Positions 46,430-56,138 of a stretch of 64,000 nt of DNA are shown in pieces. Source of the stretch: CAVPMW01 sp963706515 (GTDB lineage: Bacteria > Chloroflexota > Anaerolineae > Anaerolineales > UBA4823); assembly GCA_963706515.1 (NCBI GenBank), contig CAVPMW010000010.1, forward strand, positions 1-64,000. The letters are read 5' to 3'. Within the stretch, counting starts at the first letter, position 1. Every line of letters begins with the position of its first letter. A program made the position numbers and the translations under genes. Under the pieces are notes generated by a model. It was not told the origin of the DNA. It saw only the letters and a list, made by a program, of their open reading frames with translations, and made no database searches.

Positions 46430-47298
46430 GTCGAATTCCTATTATTTCCGTCCTGGAGACGCTCGTCGAAATCGCGATAGGTTCGATGGATCACTTGAGC
46501 ATTCAGCTCAACCAGCTCGGGCTCCCGGGCGAGGAGGTCGACGACATCCAGCCAGTTAAAGCGGGTATGGTCTGGGAGACGCTGCACGATCTGGCGGACT
46601 AGATCCAGGTCTTCTTTGGTATCCACCGTTAAGCGTAGAGTGCCATAATCGGGGATGTGATGAAGCTGGACATAGCGATAACGTCCCGGCTCCTCATAAA
46701 GATATGGCATCACGTGCTCCCTTTGGTGGGGTTGGTCTGCCTTCCGCCAGGCTTCTTCCAGCGCCTGGAAGGTACACACTTCCACATCCAGACCGATGGG
46801 GAACGAGCGGCTCCACGGCGGCGGCAGGCGGTTGGCTGCAAAATCGAAAACGAAATTTGGATCTCGCCGAGTAGGGTCGCTTTTTTCGCTTACCGTGATA
46901 TATTCGTCTGGTTGAACCGGTTGACCTGAAAATGCCTGGATCGTATCATCGATCACGCCCGGGTCGATCAATGGGCAATCGGCAGTGATGCGGACGATCA
47001 CCTCTGCCTCAGAGCTGCAGGCTGCATGGTAGTAGCGGTCAAGGACGTCTGAATGGCTGCCACGATAATAAAGATAGCCGCGGGTAAGGCATAGATCTTC
47101 AACCGCATCATCCGCGGGATCGGTGGTTGTAGCTACCATCACCTGGTTTATGAGTTTTGCCTGGCGGGCGCGTTCGCAGACCCATACCAGCATCGGTTGA
47201 CCGGCAATATCCAAAAGCACCTTACCGGGTAACCGGCTGGACGACATTCGTGCCTGGATGATCGCTAGCACAGGATGGGGGTTTAGTGGCTCTGACAT
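46426..47298 (-). CDS. SpsF-like cytidylyltransferase
   Basis: From ATG 47298 (MSEPLNPHPVLAIIQARMSS) the product of about 290 residues carries the IIQARMSSSRLPGKVLLDIAGQ signature, MVATTTDPADDAVEDLC, VIVRITADCPLIDPGVIDDT and RLTVDTKEDLDLVRQI. This is the SpsF/KdsB-like nucleotidyltransferase group, cytoplasmic, thought to activate a sugar acid with CTP. It is the fourth CMP-type synthetase of the window. The gene begins a minus-strand unit diverging from the plus-strand gene at 47533 and overlaps the membrane protein below. Confidence 0.82.
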   Translation of the reverse strand: MSEPLNPHPVLAIIQARMSSSRLPGKVLLDIAGQPMLVWVCERARQAKLINQVMVATTTDPADDAVEDLCLTRGYLYYRGSHSDVLDRYYHAACSSEAEVIVRITADCPLIDPGVIDDTIQAFSGQPVQPDEYITVSEKSDPTRRDPNFVFDFAANRLPPPWSRSFPIGLDVEVCTFQALEEAWRKADQPHQREHVMPYLYEEPGRYRYVQLHHIPDYGTLRLTVDTKEDLDLVRQIVQRLPDHTRFNWLDVVDLLAREPELVELNAQVIHRTYRDFDERLQDGNNRNST

Positions 47299-47532
47299 AG
47301 TTACTAAATATTCCAATACATCTTTCGGGTCGTGCAGCCTGCAAGTCGCGCTGTGGATTTATGGAGAAGGTAAATATTGCTCGATCTAATGATGATAAAA
47401 TCGCCACGGTCTCTGAGGGTTAATTCCAAGAGCTCTGCGTGGCGGCTCCGATGCTCTCGTGAGCTCGGAAACCCCTCGCACTGCTAATCTGAGCAGAAAT
47501 ATATCTTACGCGTGCGCTAGCATCACAAATAA
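47299..47532. promoter_or_regulatory. Divergent intergenic region between SpsF-like and plus-strand GT-C genes
   Basis: About 230 bp between two head-to-head genes, so promoters for both must lie here. A short inverted repeat CTGCT-AATCTG-AGCAG occurs about 40 bp upstream of the plus-strand ATG. No convincing -35/-10 pair or ribosome site was found for the plus-strand gene. Only the layout, not a specific site, is supported. Confidence 0.35.
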
Positions 47533-49692
47533 ATGTCAACGGCTCGAAAACGGCTGCCTGCGTTTTATTTCTTACTTTGCATGCTGGAAGGCATCGGAGT
47601 TTTCGTATTGCTCTGGACCACAGCGCCTTCCAATGCAAGCGTCGTCTCGCTTCTAAAGTCTCCTCTGCGGCTGAGCTTGCTCAGCTCAGTCATCGTTATT
47701 TCTATTTTATTTGGAGTCCTATTTTACCGAGAGTTAAGGAGACAGCCACCTGAGACGGGATTCGGTGACTGGATTCTCGCTCGACACAAGGAGCTGGTCG
47801 CTTCATTTACATTATTTATCCTGGTCCTGGTTATCTTTTGGTTAGCGGTCCTGTCTCCGGTTGCTTCGCCCCGTTTGTCAGCTTATTTTCAGCGTTGGCA
47901 ACCCCTATTTATTTGGGTATTTTTAATTTTCTTTCAGCTATATTTACTGGGGATAATCCTGCGCCCACTGCCTTACTGGATCGGTGCAGGAAAAGAATTT
48001 TTCAATCAGCCAAGGATGATTCGTCTTGGTCGTTGGCTCAAATCGCCATTATTCGGCTTGATCCTTCTTGGAGTATCGTTTTTGCTCGGCTTGAGTAAGC
48101 TGGGTTTCGGGCAATTTGTGGATGAAGCAAATAATCTGACCTACGGGTGGCTGGTCTCAAGAGGAGCTGCCATTTATCGAGATGTGTTTGCCCAGCATTT
48201 CCCCTTTCCATATTACTGGTCAGCTATCATCATCGATCTGTTTGGAAATTCACAAATCGCAGTCAGGGTATCCTTGCTCATCCTGCAAACAGTGTTGCTC
48301 GGATTCAGTATGTGGGCAACCGGGCTATACCTGCCGATCGGAATCGCTGCGCTAGCCTGGGGTCTGACGAGCCAGTTTCACCGCGGGAATATGGTGCTAT
48401 ACGATGTATTCGATGGCACCTTCATGACGGTTAGCTTCATTCTCGCCTTTTCTATGCTGTTGGATAACTCCAAAACCGGGAGAGCCAGGCTTATCTTCCT
48501 GGGTATCTGCCTGGTGTGTGCGCTGCTTTCCAACCCGTTGATGATCTATCCCGCGTCTGCGATCATGCTCGGGGTGCTTCTATCGGGTCTTAACACGGCT
48601 GGAAAGTTGAGGGAGGGTTTGCGCAGAATTTTTTGGGTGGGCGGAGTCATCGGCGTGGTGCTTGGCGCATACCTGCTGTATCTCTCCTTTTCAGGAGCTT
48701 TCCCGGATTTCTACCGGGATACGATCTGGTTCAATGCCACGATATATAACAAATATACAGAGGCCTCGCCCAATCGCTTTGACCCGCTCCTTCGCCAGAT
48801 CGGTACAGGGCTAGGCGCCTTCAATCCACAATGGCGCAAACAGGTGACCCCTTTTATCCAGCTGGGCGTGTATCGCAACTTGCTGGCTGACGAAGATGCT
48901 TATTATTCATGGATCTTCTCCAGCCTGCTGTTTCGCCTGTCGATCCTTGTATGTGTGGCTGGTCTTCTCCTCAAGCGAAAATTCCTGGCTGGCATATTAA
49001 TGTATGTCTTTTCCGCCACATTATTGATCCGAGAAGAGACGAGCTGGCATATCATCCCGTTCATCTGGGTTAGTCTTTTTGCCGGAGCCTACTTTCTGGT
49101 ATATTTTTTTACGCCACCGAGTATAGGGTTTCTACTCTCGTGCCTCAAAAATCGATGGCAAAGCTCTGTAGAATGGGTTTGGCGTGCAGGCTGGCGAATT
49201 GTTTATGCAATATTCCTGATTATGTATGCCTGGTCTGCGTTTTATGGAGCTTATTTCCTGGTCGACCAACGTGAATTTTTCTCAAACCAGAGATTTATCA
49301 ACCGCCTGGAGCGATTTGGGGAAGAAATCCACCGGATCACCTGCAACCAGGACGGTGTAGAGATTTTAGAATATCCGTACAACCCCATGGTTTATTTCGT
49401 GACCAAGATCCCACCTGCCACACGCTATACCTTCATGCTGCCCTGGGTGGCAGAGGCCGGCTTATCCGAGGTCATCACCGAGCTGAGAAATCATCCCTCC
49501 GCGGTAGTGGAATTGAAGACGGAGCGTCAAGTCTGGCAAGATTACCAGGTAAAGGATTATCTAGCGGAATTGATCACTTTCTTGAACCAGAATTACCAGC
49601 AAGTGGATAGCTCTCTATGGGTTTCTAAGGAATTGGCGCAAAAGTGTAATGTCGGTGTTCCGCGGATCTCAAGTGAGGACGATAGCCCTTGA
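47533..49692 (+). CDS. GT-C-type integral membrane glycosyltransferase
   Basis: A 719-residue protein with at least 12 hydrophobic helices and a soluble C-terminal domain of about 150 residues. The first long loop has LGFGQFVDEANNLTYGWLVS then AIYRDVFAQHFPFPYYW, carrying the acidic VDE of GT-C enzymes (Asp/Glu near the lipid-phosphate sugar site). It is the paralogue of the broken gene at 5835-7450. It is the only clear plus-strand gene, visibly AT-richer than its neighbours, and ends 1 bp from the convergent membrane gene's stop. Lack of a ribosome site makes the start uncertain (another ATG at 47581). Confidence 0.85.
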   Translation: MSTARKRLPAFYFLLCMLEGIGVFVLLWTTAPSNASVVSLLKSPLRLSLLSSVIVISILFGVLFYRELRRQPPETGFGDWILARHKELVASFTLFILVLVIFWLAVLSPVASPRLSAYFQRWQPLFIWVFLIFFQLYLLGIILRPLPYWIGAGKEFFNQPRMIRLGRWLKSPLFGLILLGVSFLLGLSKLGFGQFVDEANNLTYGWLVSRGAAIYRDVFAQHFPFPYYWSAIIIDLFGNSQIAVRVSLLILQTVLLGFSMWATGLYLPIGIAALAWGLTSQFHRGNMVLYDVFDGTFMTVSFILAFSMLLDNSKTGRARLIFLGICLVCALLSNPLMIYPASAIMLGVLLSGLNTAGKLREGLRRIFWVGGVIGVVLGAYLLYLSFSGAFPDFYRDTIWFNATIYNKYTEASPNRFDPLLRQIGTGLGAFNPQWRKQVTPFIQLGVYRNLLADEDAYYSWIFSSLLFRLSILVCVAGLLLKRKFLAGILMYVFSATLLIREETSWHIIPFIWVSLFAGAYFLVYFFTPPSIGFLLSCLKNRWQSSVEWVWRAGWRIVYAIFLIMYAWSAFYGAYFLVDQREFFSNQRFINRLERFGEEIHRITCNQDGVEILEYPYNPMVYFVTKIPPATRYTFMLPWVAEAGLSEVITELRNHPSAVVELKTERQVWQDYQVKDYLAELITFLNQNYQQVDSSLWVSKELAQKCNVGVPRISSEDDSP

Positions 49693-49693
49693 T

Positions 49694-51851
49694 CTACGCC
49701 GATGCAGGCAGTTTAGAAACTGATTGGATCTTATCCAACAATAAAGCGATAGCAATTAATCCAGCCAGACGGTACTGGATGCCAATCTGAGCGGCGTGCC
49801 GTTCAACCTCCAACGGATTGCCATTCCATACGAGTAATATAAGCGGGTAAACGCTGATAGCAAGAGCAAGCAGCACCCACCAAACCGGCCAATGCCTCCC
49901 CTCCCGGCGTGTGTCTACCCATAAAGCTAGCACTATCAGGACACCGATGAATACCAGCTCAACAACCTGGTGCGGATAGAATTTATCAGTTAGGTTTGAT
50001 ACGGTTGCCGGGACGGGTTGTTGCGGGTACAACGGGTAGCGATACTCCAGGTTGCTTCCATTGATCAAAGTATTGATCTGGCGAGCAGGCTCGCCCAAGG
50101 ATGCGGAAGGGTGTGTAATCAGGTACATTAATAACGTCGTACGCGCATGCTCCTCAATCCAAGCTCGGACCTGCTCCATCTTTGGGTCGAAGTCCAGGTA
50201 ATCGTGATATTGATACCCGAGCATGCTGGTAATTGCCATCAGGTCTGCATTGATGGGGAGAGCCCGCAGCAGAAAAGTACTCCTGGCTTTGAGGATCGCG
50301 CAAGATGCGTAACGCCAAATGATCGTAAAAGTGAATTTGCCAGCGGTTCCCCCACTCAATGGTGAGGTTTTGAAAAATAAACAATCCAATTACGCAGGCA
50401 GTATAAACAAAAACATACTTGCGGGAGTCGCCGGCAGGGAAACGACCGAGCAGGGTTACCAGCAATAAAATTCCGGAACCGGCCAATACAAAATATAGGT
50501 TCGCTTCCCTGGTGAATGAATACAATACAGTCACCATTACCATCCCAATCAGGTAGATCCATCCAATCGGGCTCGATTGAATTTTCTGGGGAAGCAATCC
50601 AAGACCTACCCAGGCAGCGATCAACAAGGCGAACAACGAAAATGAGACGGACTCAGACAGCAGCAGGCTATCCCAAAAACTCACCTCGAGACTGATACTA
50701 AAAAACAGGACGAAGGCGAAAATTAATACAGCCGTCCACCGATGGCGCATGGCGGCTGCTAAAGAGAGTCCTAATAAAGCCCAACAAACCACCGAGAACC
50801 AATTCTGGAAGGTTTCGACTGCCTTCAGTTGTTTGAGACCGGTGTAGTTGCTCGTGTTAATGTGGAGCAGCTTGTAAACCAGGGGAAGCGTAAATGGCCT
50901 GTTCCCTGCCCAAAATTCCCGGGAGGTGAGCGTTTTCTCGGCTACCTCAACATAAGAGGAGGTGTCCCGGAAGGCGCGGCCGGCATTAAATTTCGAATAA
51001 CTCAATTTAATACCCAGGTAGCTCCACAGAATGACCGCGAAGATCACAGCTATCAGCAGCGGGTAAAATCGCCATTTCCGTCGTGAGAGAAGCTCAATGA
51101 TGAATACCAGTATGGCCAGGGCGATAATCTGGAAGAACGTTGCCAGACCTGTGAGCACCTGTTGCAAACCGGAAGCATTCTGCCAAATTGCTACACCTAA
51201 GGGTATCTGATAAGTAATTCCCCGTTCGGAGTACAAGTCGATCGTAGTATCTTCACCGTCCAGACTTACCTTCATTTTTCCGGCGTCGAGGTTGTAGTGG
51301 AGATCTAATAAAACCCCGCCGGATACCGGTCCGGTATATTCGGCTGTCGCACCCGGCATATTTCCTTGTGCAACCAGGCTATCCCCTTTAATGTTCCAAT
51401 CACCGGATAAATGGAATTTTTGCACGGGGATTGGAGACCCATCCGCGTTTCGAACTTTAAGAATTTCGAGTACTGTTCCGGAAGCAGCTGGATTCTTATC
51501 GTTAAGCGATTCAATTTTCAGTGTTCTGCTTGTTGGCCAGGCAGGAACTGCTGGCGGCCAAAACCAGATAATCACCAGCGCGGTGATCGAACAGAGGACT
51601 ACCTGTTTCAGTAATTCCTGGCGGTCCATTAATTTCGCCATTGCAGGCGATAGTCTGCGCGAAGCGAGCCAGGCGACTAGGAATAATGGCACAGAAAGTA
51701 GTGGAACCCATTTCAGCCTGCTCAGCGGATAAAGATCGTACTCGTTCTTCTGCCAAATCGAATTTATTAAGAATGAAAGAATTAAGGCAATGAAAACAAT
51801 TACAATAAACTTCGCAATTTTAGGTAATTCTAATTTCCGGGCAAGATTCAT
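49694..51851 (-). CDS. Large membrane protein with extracytoplasmic domain (frameshifted)
   Basis: The N-terminal frame 51851-50154 encodes a tail, three helices, a domain of about 150 residues rich in beta strands (KFHLSGDWNIKGDSLVAQGN, EDTTIDLYSERGITYQIPLG) and several more helices. A slip near 50270 leads to the second frame (50389-49694) with INADLMAITSMLGYQYHDYL and a helix pair at the end. Total about 710 residues. I do not recognise a named family; it could be a GT-C or polymerase-type protein. Its stop (tag, 49694-49696) is 1 bp from the end of the plus-strand gene. Confidence 0.6.
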
Positions 51852-51863
51852 AGATCGTTCTGG

Positions 51864-53036
51864 TTAGCGTTTTTTCTGATCCGCTAATGCAAATTCGTAC
51901 GCTTGAAACAAGCACTGGACATTCTTTTTCCAATCGGCGCGCTGCTCTGCCAGCAGGTGGGCTGCCTGTCCCATTTGGGATAGATGCTGCCGCAGCCGTG
52001 CTGCTTCCACGACCTTTTCAGCTAAATCTTCAGCACTGCCGTCTTGGAACAGCCAGCCTTGCACGCCATCCTGGACCCACTCTTGATTGCCCGAGATATT
52101 TGAGACCAGCACCGGACAACCGCAAGCCATCGCCTCCAACAAGGAGATTGATGTGCCATCACTGTGCGAGGCGCTGATATACAGGTCGGCAGAGCGGTAA
52201 TAGCGGGGCAAATCCGCCTGGCTGACCTGCCCAGGAAAGGAGACCTGATCCAGCAAGCCTGCTTCGCCGAAAATCTGGTGGAGGAACGCCGCCTGCGAGC
52301 CGTTACCCAGCATCATCAGGTGAAGTGAGGGGATCTGCCGGGCTGCGATAACAAATGCCCTGGCGATGACATCCACGCCATATATCGGCTCCCAGGTGCG
52401 CGTAGAAAGTAGAAGAAATGGTCCATCCGTATCGCGCGCAGGTCGGGGCTCTGCTGCGTACCTGGCAGGCTCGCCCTGACTTGCAGTCTCGGCGAGGCTC
52501 AAGCGTTCACCTTTTGGAGAAAAATGGTCCAGCTTGATGCCCCAGGGAAATGTGATTATCTTCTCCTGCCTCATCCCAAAGGAGATTGCCAGGCGGCGGA
52601 TAACCTCGCTGTCCCCGACCAGGACAGCGCTGCGCTGCAGGGTATATTTCGTGGCCCAGCGCCAGAGGCGGCTGCGGTTGGCATCCACGATCAGGTCATA
52701 GCCCCAAGACATGCTGACCAGCGGTCGGAATCCGCTCATGGCGGTCAGCAAGGCGCAGCGCTGGATGGGACCTGCCTGTACCAGGTCGGGATGGACTGAA
52801 TGCAGGACCTTGCGCAGGCTCTGCAGCAGCCGACTCCCATCCTGCCAGCGGGCGGTCGTTTGCCCTCCTGCCCATTTTATTTGCTCGATATTTGCCGGCA
52901 GGGGACGATCTTCTACCTGATGGCTGCTGCGCTCGAGCCGCAAATAATAAACCTGGTGATCAGTAGCAGCTAAGGCTTCCAGGAAGCGGTGGTCGTGAGG
53001 GGTGTAATCGCGGGTAAAGTAAAGGATGCGCGCCAA
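51864..53036 (-). CDS. GT4 glycosyltransferase
   Basis: A 390-residue GT-B enzyme: RILYFTRDYTPHDHRFLEAL at the N-terminus, SMSWGYDLIVDANRSRLWRW, IITFPWGIKLDHFSP, then the retaining-GT signature SHSDGTSISLLEAMACGCPV and VQDGVQGWLFQDGSAEDLA (the conserved EX7E). Cytoplasmic, with the usual C-terminal Rossmann donor domain. It follows the NeuB at 53043 by 6 bp, so it may transfer the product of that pathway or its precursor. Confidence 0.88.
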   Translation of the reverse strand: MARILYFTRDYTPHDHRFLEALAATDHQVYYLRLERSSHQVEDRPLPANIEQIKWAGGQTTARWQDGSRLLQSLRKVLHSVHPDLVQAGPIQRCALLTAMSGFRPLVSMSWGYDLIVDANRSRLWRWATKYTLQRSAVLVGDSEVIRRLAISFGMRQEKIITFPWGIKLDHFSPKGERLSLAETASQGEPARYAAEPRPARDTDGPFLLLSTRTWEPIYGVDVIARAFVIAARQIPSLHLMMLGNGSQAAFLHQIFGEAGLLDQVSFPGQVSQADLPRYYRSADLYISASHSDGTSISLLEAMACGCPVLVSNISGNQEWVQDGVQGWLFQDGSAEDLAEKVVEAARLRQHLSQMGQAAHLLAEQRADWKKNVQCLFQAYEFALADQKKR

Positions 53037-53042
53037 GGAGGG

Positions 53043-54107
53043 CTATACCAGGTCAGTCCAGCGCAGCTCTTTCCCAGCCGGTAGGTTGCTATTCGCCCGG
53101 GTGCCGAGGACAGCCTCTATCTCATAAGGTCGGATGGCGCCTGGCGTTGCGGGTCGCAAAACGGCAATCATCTCTCGATTCAATGATTCGCCGGCGGAAA
53201 TATCCCTCGCCACGCGCAGGCAGCGGCGCTGGACGATCGCTGTGTCCTTCTCATTCTCAGCCACAACCTTCTCCGGGCTGCCGAGGGCATATTCCAGCTC
53301 ACGGGTGCGCTGGACCATCTCTGTCCAGGTAGCCGGCGTCATCGAAAAAGGATGGTCAGGTCCTGTGCGTCGGTTATCATCGGTAAGATGCTTCTCGATC
53401 GCTCTGGCTCCCAGGGCGACTGCTCCCAAGACGGTGGCATGCCCTGGGGTATGGTCGGACAGTCCCAGTATCACCTGCGGGAAGAGCAGGCGGTACGCCT
53501 CAAGGACGCGCAGGTTTATGTGCTTGAAGTTCTCGAGGCTGGCAGTATAGTTAGTATTGCACTGCATCAGGATCAATTGAGGATTGATGGCGAGAATCGT
53601 GTGCACGGCGCGCTGTACGTCGGCAATATCCGCAGCGCCCGTAGCAAGGATTACCGGTTTTCCCTTGGAAGCTATTTTCTCGAGCACTTCCAGCCAGTCG
53701 ATATCTCCCGAGCCTATTTTATAGGCTGGCACGAACGGGTCCAGCATATCGATAGCGGCGAAGTCGTAAGGGGAGGAGAAGTAGTCAATCCCAGCCTTAT
53801 CGCATTCATCTTTAAGGACGGGCGTCCACTCAAAGGGGATCGACGCATCCTGGTAGACTTCGACAACCGTTTTTTTCCAGGTCGACTGGTGGGAGACCTG
53901 CCCTTTCAACGCTTTAAAGCCATAATCGGAAACGATCTCAGGAGCGCGAAAGTTTTGGAATTTGGCTGCGTCAGCCCCGGCTTTCTTCGCCAGGTGGATC
54001 AGCAGCTTTGCCCGTTCCAGATCGCCATCATGGTTGGCAGAGATATCTGCGATGAAATAAGTGGGGTGGGAATCGCCGATCGTGTGAGCACCAATCTGGA
54101 TTTCCAT
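53043..54107 (-). CDS. NeuB-family synthase with SAF domain
   Basis: A 354-residue synthase: ADISANHDGDLERAK, AAKFQNFRAPE, YKIGSGDIDW, VILATGAADIADV, LMQCNTNYTASLENFK, LGLSDHTPGHA and IEKHLTDDNRRTGPDHP. It is followed by VQRRCLRVARDISAGESLNR and ATPGAIRPYEIEAVLG, the SAF domain. Substitutions in the usual HNG and STGM motifs (HDG, ATGA) place it in a divergent branch, possibly PseI-like; preceded by PseB- and RmlD-like genes. ATG 54107, with GAGGAT upstream, is favoured over the GTG at 54125. Confidence 0.83.
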   Translation of the reverse strand: MEIQIGAHTIGDSHPTYFIADISANHDGDLERAKLLIHLAKKAGADAAKFQNFRAPEIVSDYGFKALKGQVSHQSTWKKTVVEVYQDASIPFEWTPVLKDECDKAGIDYFSSPYDFAAIDMLDPFVPAYKIGSGDIDWLEVLEKIASKGKPVILATGAADIADVQRAVHTILAINPQLILMQCNTNYTASLENFKHINLRVLEAYRLLFPQVILGLSDHTPGHATVLGAVALGARAIEKHLTDDNRRTGPDHPFSMTPATWTEMVQRTRELEYALGSPEKVVAENEKDTAIVQRRCLRVARDISAGESLNREMIAVLRPATPGAIRPYEIEAVLGTRANSNLPAGKELRWTDLV

Positions 54108-54121
54108 GTTTATATCCTCTA

Positions 54122-55054
54122 TCACTCAGCATCCTGGGCTGCAGCCGCCATGCAGCGGATTTTTTCCGGGAAGCCGTCCTGGTACAACCCGTACAAATGA
54201 TCCAATCCCACCGCTATATCCGGCGGCGGATTCCCCAGGGTCTGTGCCAGCTTATCTGCCTTCAGAGTCAAATTCAAAGAGCGCGCTGCTTTGAAACCAC
54301 TGTCAGCCACCGATTGAGGGACGATCAATGAAGCGTCCAGCCCAAACTTTTCAGCCAGGCGGACTCCAAACTCATATTTGCTCAGGCACTCGGAGCTGAC
54401 CACGTGGTATAAGCCGCTTTCCTTCACAGCAAGCAAACGGAGCAGGATGCGCCCCAGGTCGTTTGCCAGTAATGGACAAAAGTAAATGTCGGTAAAGCCC
54501 GGGACTCGCTCACCAGCCTTGAGGTTATTGAAGAAAAATTCCGCCAGGCTGCGGTTCCCGCGCATGCTCCAGCCGAACAGGTTTACCCGAGCGATGAGCG
54601 CATCCGGATCAGCCTCCGCGACGGCCTGCTCGCCGGAGAGCTTGGTACGGGCATATACGCTCAGAGGCTGGGGCGGATCTGTCTCTGTGTAATTTCCCTT
54701 GAGCCCATCAAAGACTGCATCCGTGGAAACGTGCAGCAGGCGCGCTCCGCCCCTGGCGACACAGGTCGCCAGGATTCGAGGCACCTCAGTGTTCAATTGG
54801 GCCGCCAGGGCCGGCTTGGCCTCGCATTCTTCCAGCATTACCATTGCCGCGCAATGGATGACCCAATCAGGTTGGGTGCGTTCCAGGAGCGGCTCGATCA
54901 TGCCTGGGGTCAGCAGGTCGCCTTCAATGGTTTGAAAGGCATCCGTCTTCAGACGATGACGGCTGACCAGCCCTATGACGGTATGCTCCTTCGCCGCCTC
55001 CAGCGCCAGGTTGAGGCCGAGAAGCCCGCTGGCGCCGGTGACGAGAATACGCAT
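54122..55054 (-). CDS. RmlD-like sugar-nucleotide reductase
   Basis: A 310-residue extended SDR: ILVTGASGLLGLNLALEAA (NAD motif), VIHCAAMVMLEECEAKPALA, LLHVSTDAVFDGLKGNYTET and VYARTKLSGEQAVAE (catalytic YxxxK). It resembles dTDP-4-keto reductases but lies after a UDP-GlcNAc 4,6-dehydratase-like gene rather than with rmlABC, so it probably reduces the 4-keto group of that product, as WbjC/CapF does in UDP-FucNAc synthesis. It overlaps the NeuB start region by a few bases. Confidence 0.82.
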   Translation of the reverse strand: MRILVTGASGLLGLNLALEAAKEHTVIGLVSRHRLKTDAFQTIEGDLLTPGMIEPLLERTQPDWVIHCAAMVMLEECEAKPALAAQLNTEVPRILATCVARGGARLLHVSTDAVFDGLKGNYTETDPPQPLSVYARTKLSGEQAVAEADPDALIARVNLFGWSMRGNRSLAEFFFNNLKAGERVPGFTDIYFCPLLANDLGRILLRLLAVKESGLYHVVSSECLSKYEFGVRLAEKFGLDASLIVPQSVADSGFKAARSLNLTLKADKLAQTLGNPPPDIAVGLDHLYGLYQDGFPEKIRCMAAAAQDAE

Positions 55055-55130
55055 AACCGTATCTCCGCCGGTTGCCTGGTTTAATTCCCTGCCCGGGCAG
55101 TGGCAACCATCCTGCCTGGAAGGGTTTTAC

Positions 55131-56138
55131 TCAGGACGCCGTGTCCTGCAACAGCTCCGCTTCGAGCGGAGAGATCAGCTCCCGGATTTGTTGGATGGAC
55201 AACTGCACAGGATTGGTATCGCTGCTGTAGCGAAATCCATCGGGCAAGCGCCTGCCTTTCGCCTCCCAGGAGTGTCCAAACCAGAGTGGGGTGGTCGGCT
55301 GGACAACGAACATATCTTCCAGCTCAATCGTGCTGCGAGCCTCGTCCTCATTGATCAGGACTTCGTGGAGCTTTTCCCCAGGACGGATGCCGATCACTTC
55401 CAGCTCCGCCTGCGGGGCAATCACCCGGGCAAGGTCGATGAGGCGCGTCGAAGGGATTTTCGGCACGAAGACTTCTGCGCCGCTCATTTGCTCGATGCAG
55501 CGGATCACAAACCGCACACCCTGCTCGAGGGTGAGCCAAAAGCGGGTCATGCGGTCATCGGTAATGGTCAGCTTGCCGTTTGCCCGCTGCGTCAGAAAGA
55601 TCGGGATAACACTTCCGCGGCTTCCGATGACGTTGCCATACCGTACGCAGCTAAACCGGGTGGCGGATCCGGCTGCATAGGCGTTGCTCTGGACGATTAA
55701 TTTTTCCGCCGCCAGCTTGGTCGCCCCATAAAGGTTGACCGGGTTAACGGCTTTGTCTGTGCTCAATGCGATCACTTTCTGGATGCCTGCATCCAGAGCT
55801 GCTTCGATGACGTTGCTGCTGCCGAGGATATTGGTTTTTATCGCTTCCAACGGGTTATACTCGCAGGCGGGCACCTGTTTTAAGGCAGCCGCGTGAACTA
55901 CAACACTCACTCCATTCATCGCCCGCCGTAAGCGGTCCTGGTCGCGCACATCCCCGATGAAATAACGCAAGCTGGGATGGTCATACCCGTTCACCCGCAT
56001 CTCGTGCTGTTTTAGCTCGTCACGGCTGAAGACGATGACTTTCGCCGGCTGGTATTCGTCCAGGATGATGCGGATAAATTTCTTACCGAAGGAGCCGGTG
56101 CCCCCGGTCACCAAAATGACTTGTTCTTTCCAGTTCAT
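55131..56138 (-). CDS. UDP-GlcNAc 4,6-dehydratase (PseB-like)
   Basis: A 335-residue SDR. VILVTGGTGSFGKKFIRIIL and VIVFSRDELKQHEMR match PseB closely; next VVHAAALKQVPACEYNPLEA, IALSTDKAVNPVNLYGATKL (catalytic STDK and YxxxK), FSCVRYGNVIGSRGSVIPIF and IGIRPGEKLHEVLI. It converts UDP-GlcNAc to a 4-keto-6-deoxy sugar with C5 inversion, the first step to pseudaminic acid or to UDP-L-FucNAc-type sugars. No PseC aminotransferase, PseG or PseH is visible nearby. It overlaps the small upstream gene by 4 bp (ATGA). Confidence 0.9.
   Translation of the reverse strand: MNWKEQVILVTGGTGSFGKKFIRIILDEYQPAKVIVFSRDELKQHEMRVNGYDHPSLRYFIGDVRDQDRLRRAMNGVSVVVHAAALKQVPACEYNPLEAIKTNILGSSNVIEAALDAGIQKVIALSTDKAVNPVNLYGATKLAAEKLIVQSNAYAAGSATRFSCVRYGNVIGSRGSVIPIFLTQRANGKLTITDDRMTRFWLTLEQGVRFVIRCIEQMSGAEVFVPKIPSTRLIDLARVIAPQAELEVIGIRPGEKLHEVLINEDEARSTIELEDMFVVQPTTPLWFGHSWEAKGRRLPDGFRYSSDTNPVQLSIQQIRELISPLEAELLQDTAS

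Noticed and set aside
53352..54200. Plus-strand open frame of 282 codons
   Set aside because: Antisense to the NeuB gene with its conserved motifs; shadow frame.
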